From NCBI RefSeq assembly GCF_004138165.1, contig NZ_RYFF01000012.1, positions 62,001-126,000 of the forward strand: a DNA stretch of 64,000 bases. Direction: 5' to 3'. Origin of the DNA: Candidatus Chloroploca sp. Khr17 (GTDB lineage Bacteria > Chloroflexota > Chloroflexia > Chloroflexales > Chloroflexaceae). The notes under the pieces are model-generated. The model saw only the letters and a list, made by a program, of their open reading frames with translations, had not been told where the DNA came from and ran no database searches. This document shows, piece by piece, positions 16,851 to 24,501 of this stretch; position 1 is the stretch's first letter; each line of letters starts with the position of its first letter. Both the position numbers and the translations under genes were made by a program.

Positions 16851-17941
16851 TAATTGCCACCAGCCGTTGAGACAACCTCACCAGTAAACTCACGGACGAC
16901 CCGTCGCAAGGCAACTGGTTCAGCCGCAAACGTTGCCGGATCATTCAGTTCAACGATCATGCGCGAATCAATCGCATAGCGATGCAAATCTTCAATGCTG
17001 ATCTCGCCAGCAAAATTGGCCAGCGCTAGAATCTGCCGCCGACTCAGATCGGTCTGCACATAGCCCCGCATGATCTGGGTGTAGTTATCGACTCCGATGA
17101 TCCGATCGAGCATCCCCCGCTGGCTCAGGCGCTCAAAAATGGCAATGAGCACCTGTTGTTGGCGTTGATTACGGCCAAAATCACTGTCGGCATGGCGCGT
17201 ACGAGCATAAGTCAGGGCACGTTCACCATCTAACCACTGCAGACCGGCCTCGAAACGAACTTCGATCGTGCCATAATCCTCAGTGGGAAACCTCGGATCA
17301 AAGAGCGCCTCGGGGACATCCACTTCGATGCCACCAATGTAATCAATCAAGCTCCGAAAGCTCTCAAAATTGAGCATCACATAGTTATCAACCTCAACAT
17401 TGAGCAAACGGCCTACGGTTGCTTTGGCCATCGCCGCCCCGCCGCCGGAGCCCAATTGCAACTCGCCGACCGTATAAGCCGCATTGATCCGCCCCGATGT
17501 ACCGGTCGGATACGTCACCCAGAGATCACGGGGCAACGAGAGCATACTGACCCGCCCATTATCGCGGTCAATCCGTACCAAAATGATCGCATCAGTACGG
17601 GTTGGATCAACATCACCAGGGCGAGCATCAGTCCCAAGCAATAAAATATTAAGGGTTGATTGGGTTAGCGTAGGCGCTGGTTGCACGACGACTGGCTGTG
17701 GCGATCCACCACGATGCGTCATCCGCGCTGATTGTTTCGAGAGGAGATCCGCTGTTGACCATTCGTTGTATTGAAATGATGATCCTCCCTGGACATCAAC
17801 AGGGGCAGAGGTCGCGATCATCGAGTCGATATCAGCAATTGCCTGACGCCATTGAAAGCCGAGACGTAGCAACAGGGCTACCACAAGCAGGCCACTGACG
17901 GCTGCGGCGCTATAAACAAGGCGCCTTCGCGAAAACGGCAT
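16850..17941 (-). CDS. LytR-CpsA-Psr (LCP) family protein
   Basis: A 363-residue type II membrane protein: one N-terminal segment (LVYSAAAVSGLLVVALLLRLG) followed by an extracytoplasmic LCP domain from about residue 95 (ILLLGTDARPGD, RTDAIILVRID, SMLSLPRDLWVTYP, INAAY, GGIEVDVPEAL, DGERALTYARTRH). LCP enzymes transfer lipid-linked glycopolymers to cell wall acceptors. The Asp and Arg residues that bind the pyrophosphate lipid (D of GTDAR, R of LPRD, R of RTRH) are present. ATG 17941 follows AGGAG; a start nine codons upstream is also open. It is coupled to murJ. Confidence 0.88.
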   Translation of the reverse strand: MPFSRRRLVYSAAAVSGLLVVALLLRLGFQWRQAIADIDSMIATSAPVDVQGGSSFQYNEWSTADLLSKQSARMTHRGGSPQPVVVQPAPTLTQSTLNILLLGTDARPGDVDPTRTDAIILVRIDRDNGRVSMLSLPRDLWVTYPTGTSGRINAAYTVGELQLGSGGGAAMAKATVGRLLNVEVDNYVMLNFESFRSLIDYIGGIEVDVPEALFDPRFPTEDYGTIEVRFEAGLQWLDGERALTYARTRHADSDFGRNQRQQQVLIAIFERLSQRGMLDRIIGVDNYTQIMRGYVQTDLSRRQILALANFAGEISIEDLHRYAIDSRMIVELNDPATFAAEPVALRRVVREFTGEVVSTAGGN

Positions 17942-17991
17942 ATCTACGCATCTCCTGGATAAAGGCAATTCGTTGTTTTGTTACCCTGTCC

Positions 17992-18021
17992 ATTATAGGC
18001 CATCCAGTGACAACATTGCAA
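17992..18021 (-). promoter_or_regulatory. Promoter TTGCAA-N18-TATAAT
   Basis: Perfect TATAAT (17992-17997, minus strand) with TTGCAA 18 bases upstream (18016-18021), about 50 bases before the LCP gene start. Confidence 0.45.
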
Positions 18022-18034
18022 CGTAAGGTATTGG

Positions 18035-18847
18035 CTATAAACCCACATCACCCGTCGTTACTGGATAAAGTTCCCCGCTCGCCTGACGCACCAGCAACGT
18101 TCCATCAGGCTCAACTTGCTCGGCCAGGCCGCTCACCAACCCAGCAGCGGTCTCGATACGAACCTGCTGACCCAGGGTCACCAGGCGCGACCGCCAGGCC
18201 CCAAAGAGGGCGTCACGCTCACCTGCCGCAAGCCGCTGATACCACGCATCGATCCGTTGCATCAGTGCAATCAGCAGCGCCATCCGATCAACCTCCGCCC
18301 CAGCAACCGCCAGACTCGTCGCGGGATACCGGGTCTGCTCGGCGGGCGGGGCCGACGTCAAGTTGACCCCACAGCCAATGATCGCCCACGCCAGGTGATC
18401 CACGGTGCTGTTGACTTCCAACAACAATCCTGCCACCTTGGCGAGGGTGAGCGCAGGCGGTGCCCCCACGGGCAGCAAAAGATCGTTCGGCCACTTGAGC
18501 ACCGGTTGCAGCGGGGTGACGGTCTCGATGGCTTCACAGAGCGCGACCGCCGCCATCCAGACCAGATAAACCGCTTCGGCAGGTTTCAACCAGGTCGGCT
18601 GCAGCACCAGCGATAAAAGCAAGGCTGAACCCGGCGGAGCCATCCATGGGCGCCCCATCCGTCCACGCCCACTACGTTGCTCGTCGGCGACCAGTAGAAC
18701 GGGGAACTGCTCAGGCGGCAATGTTTTCAGCAGCGGTCGCGCCAGATCCATGGTCGAGCCAACACTGCCATAGGTATAGACCGTACACGGCAACGATAAC
18801 GAGCGTAGTGCATCGGCGAGGATCGCGACATCAAGACCTGGTGTCAT
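18035..18847 (-). CDS. birA: Biotin-[acetyl-CoA-carboxylase] ligase
   Basis: A 270-residue biotin protein ligase. It attaches biotin to the Lys of biotin carboxyl carrier domains via biotinyl-AMP; likely clients in this window are the carriers encoded at 2680-4689 and 44549-45073. Family motifs: GSVGSTMDLA (substrate loop), ADEQRSGRGRMGRPW (adenylate loop), LKWPNDLLL (catalytic Lys) and VAGLLLE. There is no N-terminal helix-turn-helix, so it should not act as a repressor. It starts at ATG 18847, nine bases after the CDF transporter gene; a TTG two codons earlier is possible. Confidence 0.9.
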   Translation of the reverse strand: MTPGLDVAILADALRSLSLPCTVYTYGSVGSTMDLARPLLKTLPPEQFPVLLVADEQRSGRGRMGRPWMAPPGSALLLSLVLQPTWLKPAEAVYLVWMAAVALCEAIETVTPLQPVLKWPNDLLLPVGAPPALTLAKVAGLLLEVNSTVDHLAWAIIGCGVNLTSAPPAEQTRYPATSLAVAGAEVDRMALLIALMQRIDAWYQRLAAGERDALFGAWRSRLVTLGQQVRIETAAGLVSGLAEQVEPDGTLLVRQASGELYPVTTGDVGL

Positions 18848-18856
18848 ATGCAATGC

Positions 18857-19786
18857 TTATTTCTGGATAAAGTTTTCCCGATCAAGCTGCTGATCGGCAA
18901 ACGAGAGGGGATCATCAATTGGTTCAAGATGGGTAAAAAAGGTCGTACCGGGCAAGGCTTCACACACATCACGCTCGATCTCTTCAATTAGCCGATGCCC
19001 ATGCATGACGGTCCACCAGCCAGGCACCAGCACATGCACCGAAACAAAACGGCGCGAAGCGGCCTGCCGCGTCCGCAAGGCATGGAACTGAACCCCATCG
19101 CGCGCCGCGTAGGCATCGAGGATCGCCATCACCTGCGAGCGTTCCGTCAGAGGCACCGCCGTATCAAGCAAGCCCAGCGCCGAGCGTTGCAGCAAGTTGA
19201 ACCCGGACCAGATGATATTGGCGGCCACAATGATCGCGATCATCGGATCGAGACGATGCCAACCGGTCAGCGCCACGGCACCAACCCCCACAACGACACC
19301 CACTGACGTCCAGACATCTGTCATCAAGTGGTGCCCATCGGCCTCGAGGGTAATCGAGTTATGCTGCTTACCGGCCTGCATCAGAATACGAGCGACCCCC
19401 AGATTGATCAGCGACGCAACGATCGCAATCACCAGACCAAGCCCGACGCCTTCAATTGGCTGCGGGTCGAACAAGCGGCGGACGGCGGTATACATAATCG
19501 TTACCGCCGCCAACAGAATCAACCCGCCTTCAACGCCACTCGAAAAGTATTCGGCCTTGTCGTGACCATACGCATGATCCTCGTCAGGCGGACGCGCCGC
19601 AATCGTCAGAACAACCAGCGCCACCACAGCAGCAACAAGGTTCGTCACCGACTCAAGTGCATCCGAGAGCAAGCCGACCGAGCCCGTGATTAGATAGGCC
19701 CCCGCTTTCAAGCCAATCACAATCACCGAGGCGCTGATCGACAGCCATGCATACCGAACCAGTGATGCCCGTGCGTGTGCTCTCAT
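18857..19786 (-). CDS. Cation diffusion facilitator (CDF) metal efflux transporter
   Basis: A 309-residue CDF protein with six membrane segments and a C-terminal ferredoxin-like domain. Metal-site residues are visible in segment 2 ([12 protein letters not shown]) and segment 5 ([13 protein letters not shown], HxxxD), with the family loop [17 protein letters not shown] proteins exchange Zn, Fe, Mn or Cd for protons across the cytoplasmic membrane; specificity is not clear here. I chose ATG 19786; a GTG at 19825 in frame would add 13 residues. It follows a thiolase gene closely and precedes birA, though no functional link to either is evident. Confidence 0.85.
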   Translation of the reverse strand: MRAHARASLVRYAWLSISASVIVIGLKAGAYLITGSVGLLSDALESVTNLVAAVVALVVLTIAARPPDEDHAYGHDKAEYFSSGVEGGLILLAAVTIMYTAVRRLFDPQPIEGVGLGLVIAIVASLINLGVARILMQAGKQHNSITLEADGHHLMTDVWTSVGVVVGVGAVALTGWHRLDPMIAIIVAANIIWSGFNLLQRSALGLLDTAVPLTERSQVMAILDAYAARDGVQFHALRTRQAASRRFVSVHVLVPGWWTVMHGHRLIEEIERDVCEALPGTTFFTHLEPIDDPLSFADQQLDRENFIQK

Positions 19787-19831
19787 GATTAGGTCACCAT
19801 CACTTCTTGCTCGCAGCCCAAACACACGCCC

Positions 19832-21016
19832 TCAAGCCAGGCGCTCGATCCCGAGGGCCACGGCCTCGCCGCCACCCAAACAGAGCGCAGCCATCCCCCG
19901 TTGGCCACCGCGCTCGCGCAACGCATAGATCAACGTCACGAGCACACGGGCGCCGCTGGCCCCGATCGGGTGCCCAAGCGCAATCGCACCCCCGTTGACA
20001 TTCACCCGGTCAGGGTCAAGCCCGGCAACGCGAATATTCGCAATCACCTGGGCCGCAAATGCCTCGTTGATTTCGAAGAGATCATAGTCATCAACGATCC
20101 GCCCGGCCCGCGCCATCACCTTCTCAAGCGCAAAAGGCGGTGCCGTAAAGACCTCGAGGGGAGGCACTGCCGCCTGCGCCATCTGGTCGAGACGCGCCAG
20201 TGGCGTCAGGCCAAGTTGAGCCGCCCGTGTCGCCCCCATCACCACGACGGCCGCCGCTCCATCGGTAATGCCAGGCGCATTGCCGGCGGTCACACTGCCC
20301 TGTTCAGCAAAGGCCGGGCGCAACTTGCCCAATGACGCGAGATTCGTATCACGCCGTGGATTCTCGTCATGCTCGATGGTCAGCATCGTCCCCTTGGGGC
20401 CGGGCACCGTCACGGGCGCAATCTCGGCGGCAAAACGACCGGCATCGATCGCCGCAACCGCCCGCTCGTGCGACTGCAACGCAAACGTATCCTGCTGCGT
20501 GCGCGTCACCCGTTGCGTCCGCGCAATCCATTCAGCCGCCCCCCCCATATGCTGATGCTCAAACGCACACCAGAGACCATCATGCACCATCACATCAAGC
20601 AACTCGCCGTTGCCCAGACGATAGCCATGACGCGCATTAGGCAACGCATACGGTGCCCCGCTCATATGCTCCATCCCACCGGCCACAATCACCTCGGCTT
20701 CACCCGCACGGATCATCGCGGCGGCAAGCATCACCGCTTTCAGACTACTGCCACACACTTTATTGATCGTCAAGCCCCCAACTGTATGGGGCAACCCGCC
20801 CTTGATCGCCGCCTGGCGTGCCGGAGCCTGACCAAGCGCCGTGCTCACCACATTGCCCATAATGCATTCATCCACCAGCGCAGGGTCAAGGCCCGCCCGG
20901 CTCACCGCAGCACGAATCGCCGCAGCACCAAGATCGACCGCCGACACCCCTGCATACGCACCATTGAATTTCCCAATCGGGGTCCGCGCAGCCCCCACAA
21001 TGACAACATCGTCCAT
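19832..21016 (-). CDS. Acetyl-CoA C-acetyltransferase (thiolase)
   Basis: A 394-residue thiolase of the acetyl-CoA acetyltransferase type, which condenses two acetyl-CoA to acetoacetyl-CoA or cleaves it. The nucleophilic Cys lies in [14 protein letters not shown] (about residue 88), the His in [17 protein letters not shown], and the second catalytic Cys in [12 protein letters not shown]. The N-terminal [16 protein letters not shown] and [14 protein letters not shown] are typical of the family. Length is normal. No other fatty acid or polyhydroxyalkanoate genes are adjacent. A perfect TATAAT is found about 40 bases before the start. Confidence 0.92.
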   Translation of the reverse strand: MDDVVIVGAARTPIGKFNGAYAGVSAVDLGAAAIRAAVSRAGLDPALVDECIMGNVVSTALGQAPARQAAIKGGLPHTVGGLTINKVCGSSLKAVMLAAAMIRAGEAEVIVAGGMEHMSGAPYALPNARHGYRLGNGELLDVMVHDGLWCAFEHQHMGGAAEWIARTQRVTRTQQDTFALQSHERAVAAIDAGRFAAEIAPVTVPGPKGTMLTIEHDENPRRDTNLASLGKLRPAFAEQGSVTAGNAPGITDGAAAVVVMGATRAAQLGLTPLARLDQMAQAAVPPLEVFTAPPFALEKVMARAGRIVDDYDLFEINEAFAAQVIANIRVAGLDPDRVNVNGGAIALGHPIGASGARVLVTLIYALRERGGQRGMAALCLGGGEAVALGIERLA

Positions 21017-21056
21017 ATGCGCTCCTCAACCTTCACCACAGCTACGTTAAGAGTTC

Positions 21057-21062
21057 ATTATA
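21057..21062 (-). promoter_or_regulatory. -10 box TATAAT before thiolase gene
   Basis: Perfect TATAAT on the minus strand, 41 bases upstream of the thiolase start. No clear -35 or TG extension. Confidence 0.35.
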
Positions 21063-21107
21063 CTGGATACGCCCAACCCTCGCTGCCAGTGCGCCCCAAA
21101 CCCTAGT

Positions 21108-21150
21108 GTTTGGTTCATTTTCGCGGCTTCGCCGCGAAAATGAACCAAAC
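21108..21150. repeat. Perfect 20-bp hairpin, gcggc-ttc-gccgc apex
   Basis: 21108-21127 pairs perfectly with 21131-21150 around TTC. Its arms (gtttggttca-ttttcgcggc) and the preceding gcgccccaaaccctag closely match the first hairpin at 7648, so these are two copies of one repeat. It lies between divergent genes, so it is not a terminator for either. Confidence 0.75.
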
Positions 21151-21165
21151 AAAATCAAGCATCTA

Positions 21166-21174
21166 TGCTATAGT
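21166..21174 (+). promoter_or_regulatory. Extended -10 promoter TGCTATAGT
   Basis: TG-C-TATAGT lies 78 bases before the CBS-ACT start codon, directly after the 21108 hairpin. Confidence 0.45.
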
Positions 21175-21251
21175 AGAATGTTGTTATCAATCCATTGCTG
21201 GCAACGGCACATGAGACCAATGGTGCCAGCATGGCTTACAAGGAGGTAGCC

Positions 21252-21899
21252 ATGTTCGTCGGGGAACGCATGAGTCATCCGGTCATTAGTGTGACACCTG
21301 AAACTACGATCCACGATGCGCTGCACTTGATGCGCACCGAACACATCCGCCGCGCACCGGTGATTCGCCATGGAAGCTTGGTTGGCATCGTTTCGATGAA
21401 GGATCTGCTCAATGCATCGCCCTCACAGGCAACAACCCTGAGCGTGTGGGAACTCAATTATCTGTTGAGCAAATTGACGGTCGAGTCCTATATGAACCGC
21501 CATGTCATGACCGTTACCGAAGATACGCCGATCGAAGAAGCATCGCGCATCATGGCTGATCAGCGCATCGGTGGCCTGCCGGTGGTGCGCAATAATGATG
21601 TCGTCGGGATGATCACCGAGACCGATCTCTTCAAGATTTTGCTTGAACTGATGGGGGCCCGCGACGCAGGCGTACGCTGTGCCGTCCATATGGTTGATGA
21701 GCCCGGTCAACTGGCCAAGCTTACCCAGGCACTTGCCAGCGCTGGCGGCAATATTCTTGCCCTCGGCACCTTCGCCGGTGATACCTCAGCCAATAGTACC
21801 GTTACGTTCAAGGTTGACGGCCTTACCCCAGATCAGGTGCGTGCGCTCATTACGCCGCTCGTCGAGCAGGTCGTTGATATTCGCATCACCCACCCCTGA
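21252..21899 (+). CDS. CBS-pair protein with C-terminal ACT-like domain
   Basis: A 215-residue cytosolic protein. Two CBS motifs (about 6-60 MSHPVISVTPETTIHDALHL...; about 78-135 MNRHVMTVTEDTPIEEASRIM...) form a Bateman adenine-nucleotide sensor, followed by an ACT-like domain (VHMVDEPGQLAKLTQALASAGGNIL) that usually binds amino acids. It resembles the AcuB family, which regulates metabolic enzymes; the target here is unknown. ATG 21252 follows AGGAGG at 21241-21246, so the 19-residue upstream extension was rejected. Confidence 0.85.
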   Translation: MFVGERMSHPVISVTPETTIHDALHLMRTEHIRRAPVIRHGSLVGIVSMKDLLNASPSQATTLSVWELNYLLSKLTVESYMNRHVMTVTEDTPIEEASRIMADQRIGGLPVVRNNDVVGMITETDLFKILLELMGARDAGVRCAVHMVDEPGQLAKLTQALASAGGNILALGTFAGDTSANSTVTFKVDGLTPDQVRALITPLVEQVVDIRITHP

Positions 21900-21936
21900 G
21901 ACCTTGCGCTAGGCTTGCCCAGGGCTTTTGCAACAG

Positions 21937-21977
21937 CGCTGCCTAGGATGCCAGCGAAGCTGGCATCCTAGGCAGCG
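21937..21977. terminator. Perfect 19-bp hairpin, gccagc-gaa-gctggc apex
   Basis: 21937-21955 pairs perfectly with 21959-21977 around GAA. It lies between convergent genes (CBS-ACT and CoxL-like), where a shared terminator is expected, but there is no T tract. Confidence 0.65.
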
Positions 21978-21980
21978 ATC

Positions 21981-24296
21981 CTACTCCTTCGTTTGCACCG
22001 CACGCCAGATCTTTTCCGAACGCAACGGCATATCAAGATGACGAATGCCCAGATGGGCCAGGGCGTCAATGACGGCGTTGGTGATCGCCGGGGTCGAGCC
22101 GATGGTGGCCGCTTCGCCAATGCCTTTGACGCCCAGCGGGTTGAGCGGCGTCGGCGTTTCGGTTTTGTCCAGCGTAAAGGCCGGGAAGATGTCGGCCCGT
22201 GGAAGGGCATAGTCCATCAGGGAACCAGTCAGGAGTTGTCCATTGGCGTCATAGACAACCTCTTCCAGCAGCGCCTGGGCAATGCCCTGCGCTAAGCCGC
22301 CATGCACTTGGCCGGCCACAATGATCGGGCTGATGCGCGGGCCACAGTCATCCACCGAGTAGTAGTTGCGCAGGTGAACATTGCCCGTCGCCAGGTCAAC
22401 TTCGACGACCGCTACATGGGCTCCAAAGGGATAGATTAATTCGGGGGGCCGAAAATAGTCGGTCGCCTCTAGGCCAGGATCAACATCCGGCGGAAGTTTA
22501 TTGCTGTACGCACGTTGGGCAAGGTCGACCAGAGTCACGCTATTGCTCGGGACACCTCGCTCTTGATAACGCCCCTCGACCAGTTCAAGCTCTTCGGGGG
22601 TCACTTCGAGGATGTAGGCGGCCAACCGCATCGCTTTCGTCCGAATGACCTCGGCTGCGCGCATCAAAGCCCCGCCCCCAACGGCCAGCGAGCGCGAACC
22701 CATCGTGCCAATGCCCATCGGGGTTGTCGCCGTATCGCCGTGACGCACGACGATCTGAGCAAAATCGGCCCCGATCTGGTCAGCCACAATCTGCGCAAAG
22801 GTCGTCCCGGTGCCCTGGCCGTGCGGCGAAATGCCGGTCGTCACCGTCACCGCGCCGCTCGGCTCCACTTTAATCTGCGCACTCTCGTAGGGGCCAAAGC
22901 CACACATTTCGACATAGCAGGCAAGACCAATGCCAAGCGCAACGGGATCATCCGCCTGGCGACGAGCTGCCTGTTCACGCCGCAACTGCTCGTAACCCGC
23001 CAGTTCCAGCGCTTTGCTGAGCGCCCGGTCATACTCGCCAGTATCGTAGGTCAAACCAGTCGGGGTTTTGTAGGGAAAGGCATCGGGTGGGATGAAGTTC
23101 CGGCGACGCACCTCCACTGGATCAAGCCCAAGTTCAGCGGCAATGCAGTCCATCAAGCGCTCGATATAATAGGCCGCCTCGGGCCGCCCTGCACCACGGT
23201 AGGCCGCAACCGGGGTGGTGTTGGTATAGACCGAGATCGCTTCGAGATCCACTGCCGGGATCTTATACACCCCAACGCCCATCGCCGTGGTAAGATCGGG
23301 CAGGCCCGGAGCCAGCGGGTAGGCACCCAGGTCAGCGATGATCTGCATACGCAGCGCCGTCACCGTCCCATCCGCTTCAACCGCCGCCTCAAGCTCGGCC
23401 ACTTGGCCGCGCCCGTGGGTCGTCGCCTGCATGTGCTCCATCCGCTCTTCCACCCAGCGCACCGGGGCCTTGAGCCGCTGCGCCAAGGCGGCACACAAGG
23501 CCTCTTCCGGGTAGAGGCCGATCTTGACCCCAAACCCTCCGCCAACATCAGGCGCAATCACCCGAATGTGGCTGGTACTCATGCGCAAGACTTTGGCCAG
23601 TTCACTGCGGATCTGATGCGGCGTCTGGGTGCTTGTATAGACGGTCAAGCCACCAGTCATGTGATCCGGCACCGCAACGACGGCCCGCCCCTCGAGTGGA
23701 AAGCCGCACAGGCGTTGATTGACCATGCGCTGACGAACAAGGCGCTGAGCATTGGCAAAGGCGCTGACCACATCACCGCGTTGACGGCGACGGCGATGAT
23801 CAAGGTTATCGGGCAACCCGGTAAAAATGACTGGCGCATCTGGCTCCAGCGCCCGTAATGGATCAGCTACGACCGGCAAGGGGTCATAGTCAACCACGAC
23901 CGCATAGGCGGCATCAACCGCCTCGGCATACGACGCAGCGATAACCGCCGCGACCGCCTCGCCAACATAACGCACGCGCTCGACGGCCAGGGTATAGCGC
24001 GTCCTACCCGTATAACTCACCTCACCATGCTCACCTTCGCCCGAAGTCGCCAGAGGCAACGGCTGACATTGAGCGAGCAGATCGTTCCCCGTTACAATCG
24101 TCACCACACCCGGCATTGCCAGCGCCTCGCCGAGATCAAAGCCGCAAACCGACGCGTGCGCATAGGGGCTCCGTACCACCGCTACATAGAGCATCCCAGG
24201 CAGGTTGAGATCACCAACATACGTTCCTGCACCCTGAATCAAACGCGGATCCTCGTTGCGTTTGACCTCGGCACCCATCATTTTGGCATAGGCCAT
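21981..24296 (-). CDS. Form II CoxL-like molybdenum hydroxylase large subunit
   Basis: A 771-residue protein of the xanthine oxidase/aerobic CO dehydrogenase large-subunit family. The N-terminal a/b hammerhead (RLIQGAGTYVGDL...VAVVRSPYAHA) and Mo-binding domains are present, with GGGFGVK, the loop VAAYRGAGRPEA (AYRGAGR is the form II signature, unlike AYRCSFR of true CO dehydrogenases), and the C-terminal GVKGIGEAATIGSTPA holding the catalytic Glu motif. It should bind molybdopterin cytosine dinucleotide and hydroxylate an unknown aldehyde or heterocycle. The FAD (CoxM) and 2Fe-2S (CoxS) subunits are not adjacent. ATG 24296 fits the family N terminus and a -10 box at 24337-24342 rules out longer starts. 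Confidence 0.85.
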   Translation of the reverse strand: MAYAKMMGAEVKRNEDPRLIQGAGTYVGDLNLPGMLYVAVVRSPYAHASVCGFDLGEALAMPGVVTIVTGNDLLAQCQPLPLATSGEGEHGEVSYTGRTRYTLAVERVRYVGEAVAAVIAASYAEAVDAAYAVVVDYDPLPVVADPLRALEPDAPVIFTGLPDNLDHRRRRQRGDVVSAFANAQRLVRQRMVNQRLCGFPLEGRAVVAVPDHMTGGLTVYTSTQTPHQIRSELAKVLRMSTSHIRVIAPDVGGGFGVKIGLYPEEALCAALAQRLKAPVRWVEERMEHMQATTHGRGQVAELEAAVEADGTVTALRMQIIADLGAYPLAPGLPDLTTAMGVGVYKIPAVDLEAISVYTNTTPVAAYRGAGRPEAAYYIERLMDCIAAELGLDPVEVRRRNFIPPDAFPYKTPTGLTYDTGEYDRALSKALELAGYEQLRREQAARRQADDPVALGIGLACYVEMCGFGPYESAQIKVEPSGAVTVTTGISPHGQGTGTTFAQIVADQIGADFAQIVVRHGDTATTPMGIGTMGSRSLAVGGGALMRAAEVIRTKAMRLAAYILEVTPEELELVEGRYQERGVPSNSVTLVDLAQRAYSNKLPPDVDPGLEATDYFRPPELIYPFGAHVAVVEVDLATGNVHLRNYYSVDDCGPRISPIIVAGQVHGGLAQGIAQALLEEVVYDANGQLLTGSLMDYALPRADIFPAFTLDKTETPTPLNPLGVKGIGEAATIGSTPAITNAVIDALAHLGIRHLDMPLRSEKIWRAVQTKE

Positions 24297-24336
24297 TGAT
24301 CTAAACTTTCTGGGTTGAGCAAAGGTTGCTCTATCC

Positions 24337-24345
24337 ATAGTACCA
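24337..24345 (-). promoter_or_regulatory. Extended -10 promoter TGGTACTAT
   Basis: On the minus strand, TGG-TACTAT lies about 40 bases before the CoxL-like ATG and is divergent from the kinase promoter at 24417. Confidence 0.4.
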
Positions 24346-24416
24346 CACGCTTCGCGCCGATGATAATTACAAACTCCTACATGAGTGGCCTGGCAACACG
24401 TATGGTATGCGCCTGA

Positions 24417-24425
24417 TGCTATACT
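24417..24425 (+). promoter_or_regulatory. Extended -10 promoter TGCTATACT
   Basis: TG-C-TATACT lies 77 bases before the chosen hybrid kinase start. It excludes the open frame upstream of it from being translated from this promoter. Confidence 0.45.
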
Positions 24426-24501
24426 GCTGCCAGGCACTGAACCAAGGTCTATGTTCCACGCAACAAAGCGTGCCCGCAGAGAACAGCCAGACAGCACCAC
24501 T

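Noticed and set aside
22515-23858. 447-residue open frame opposite the CoxL-like gene
   Set aside because: Shadow frame caused by codon bias; the CoxL motifs lie on the other strand.
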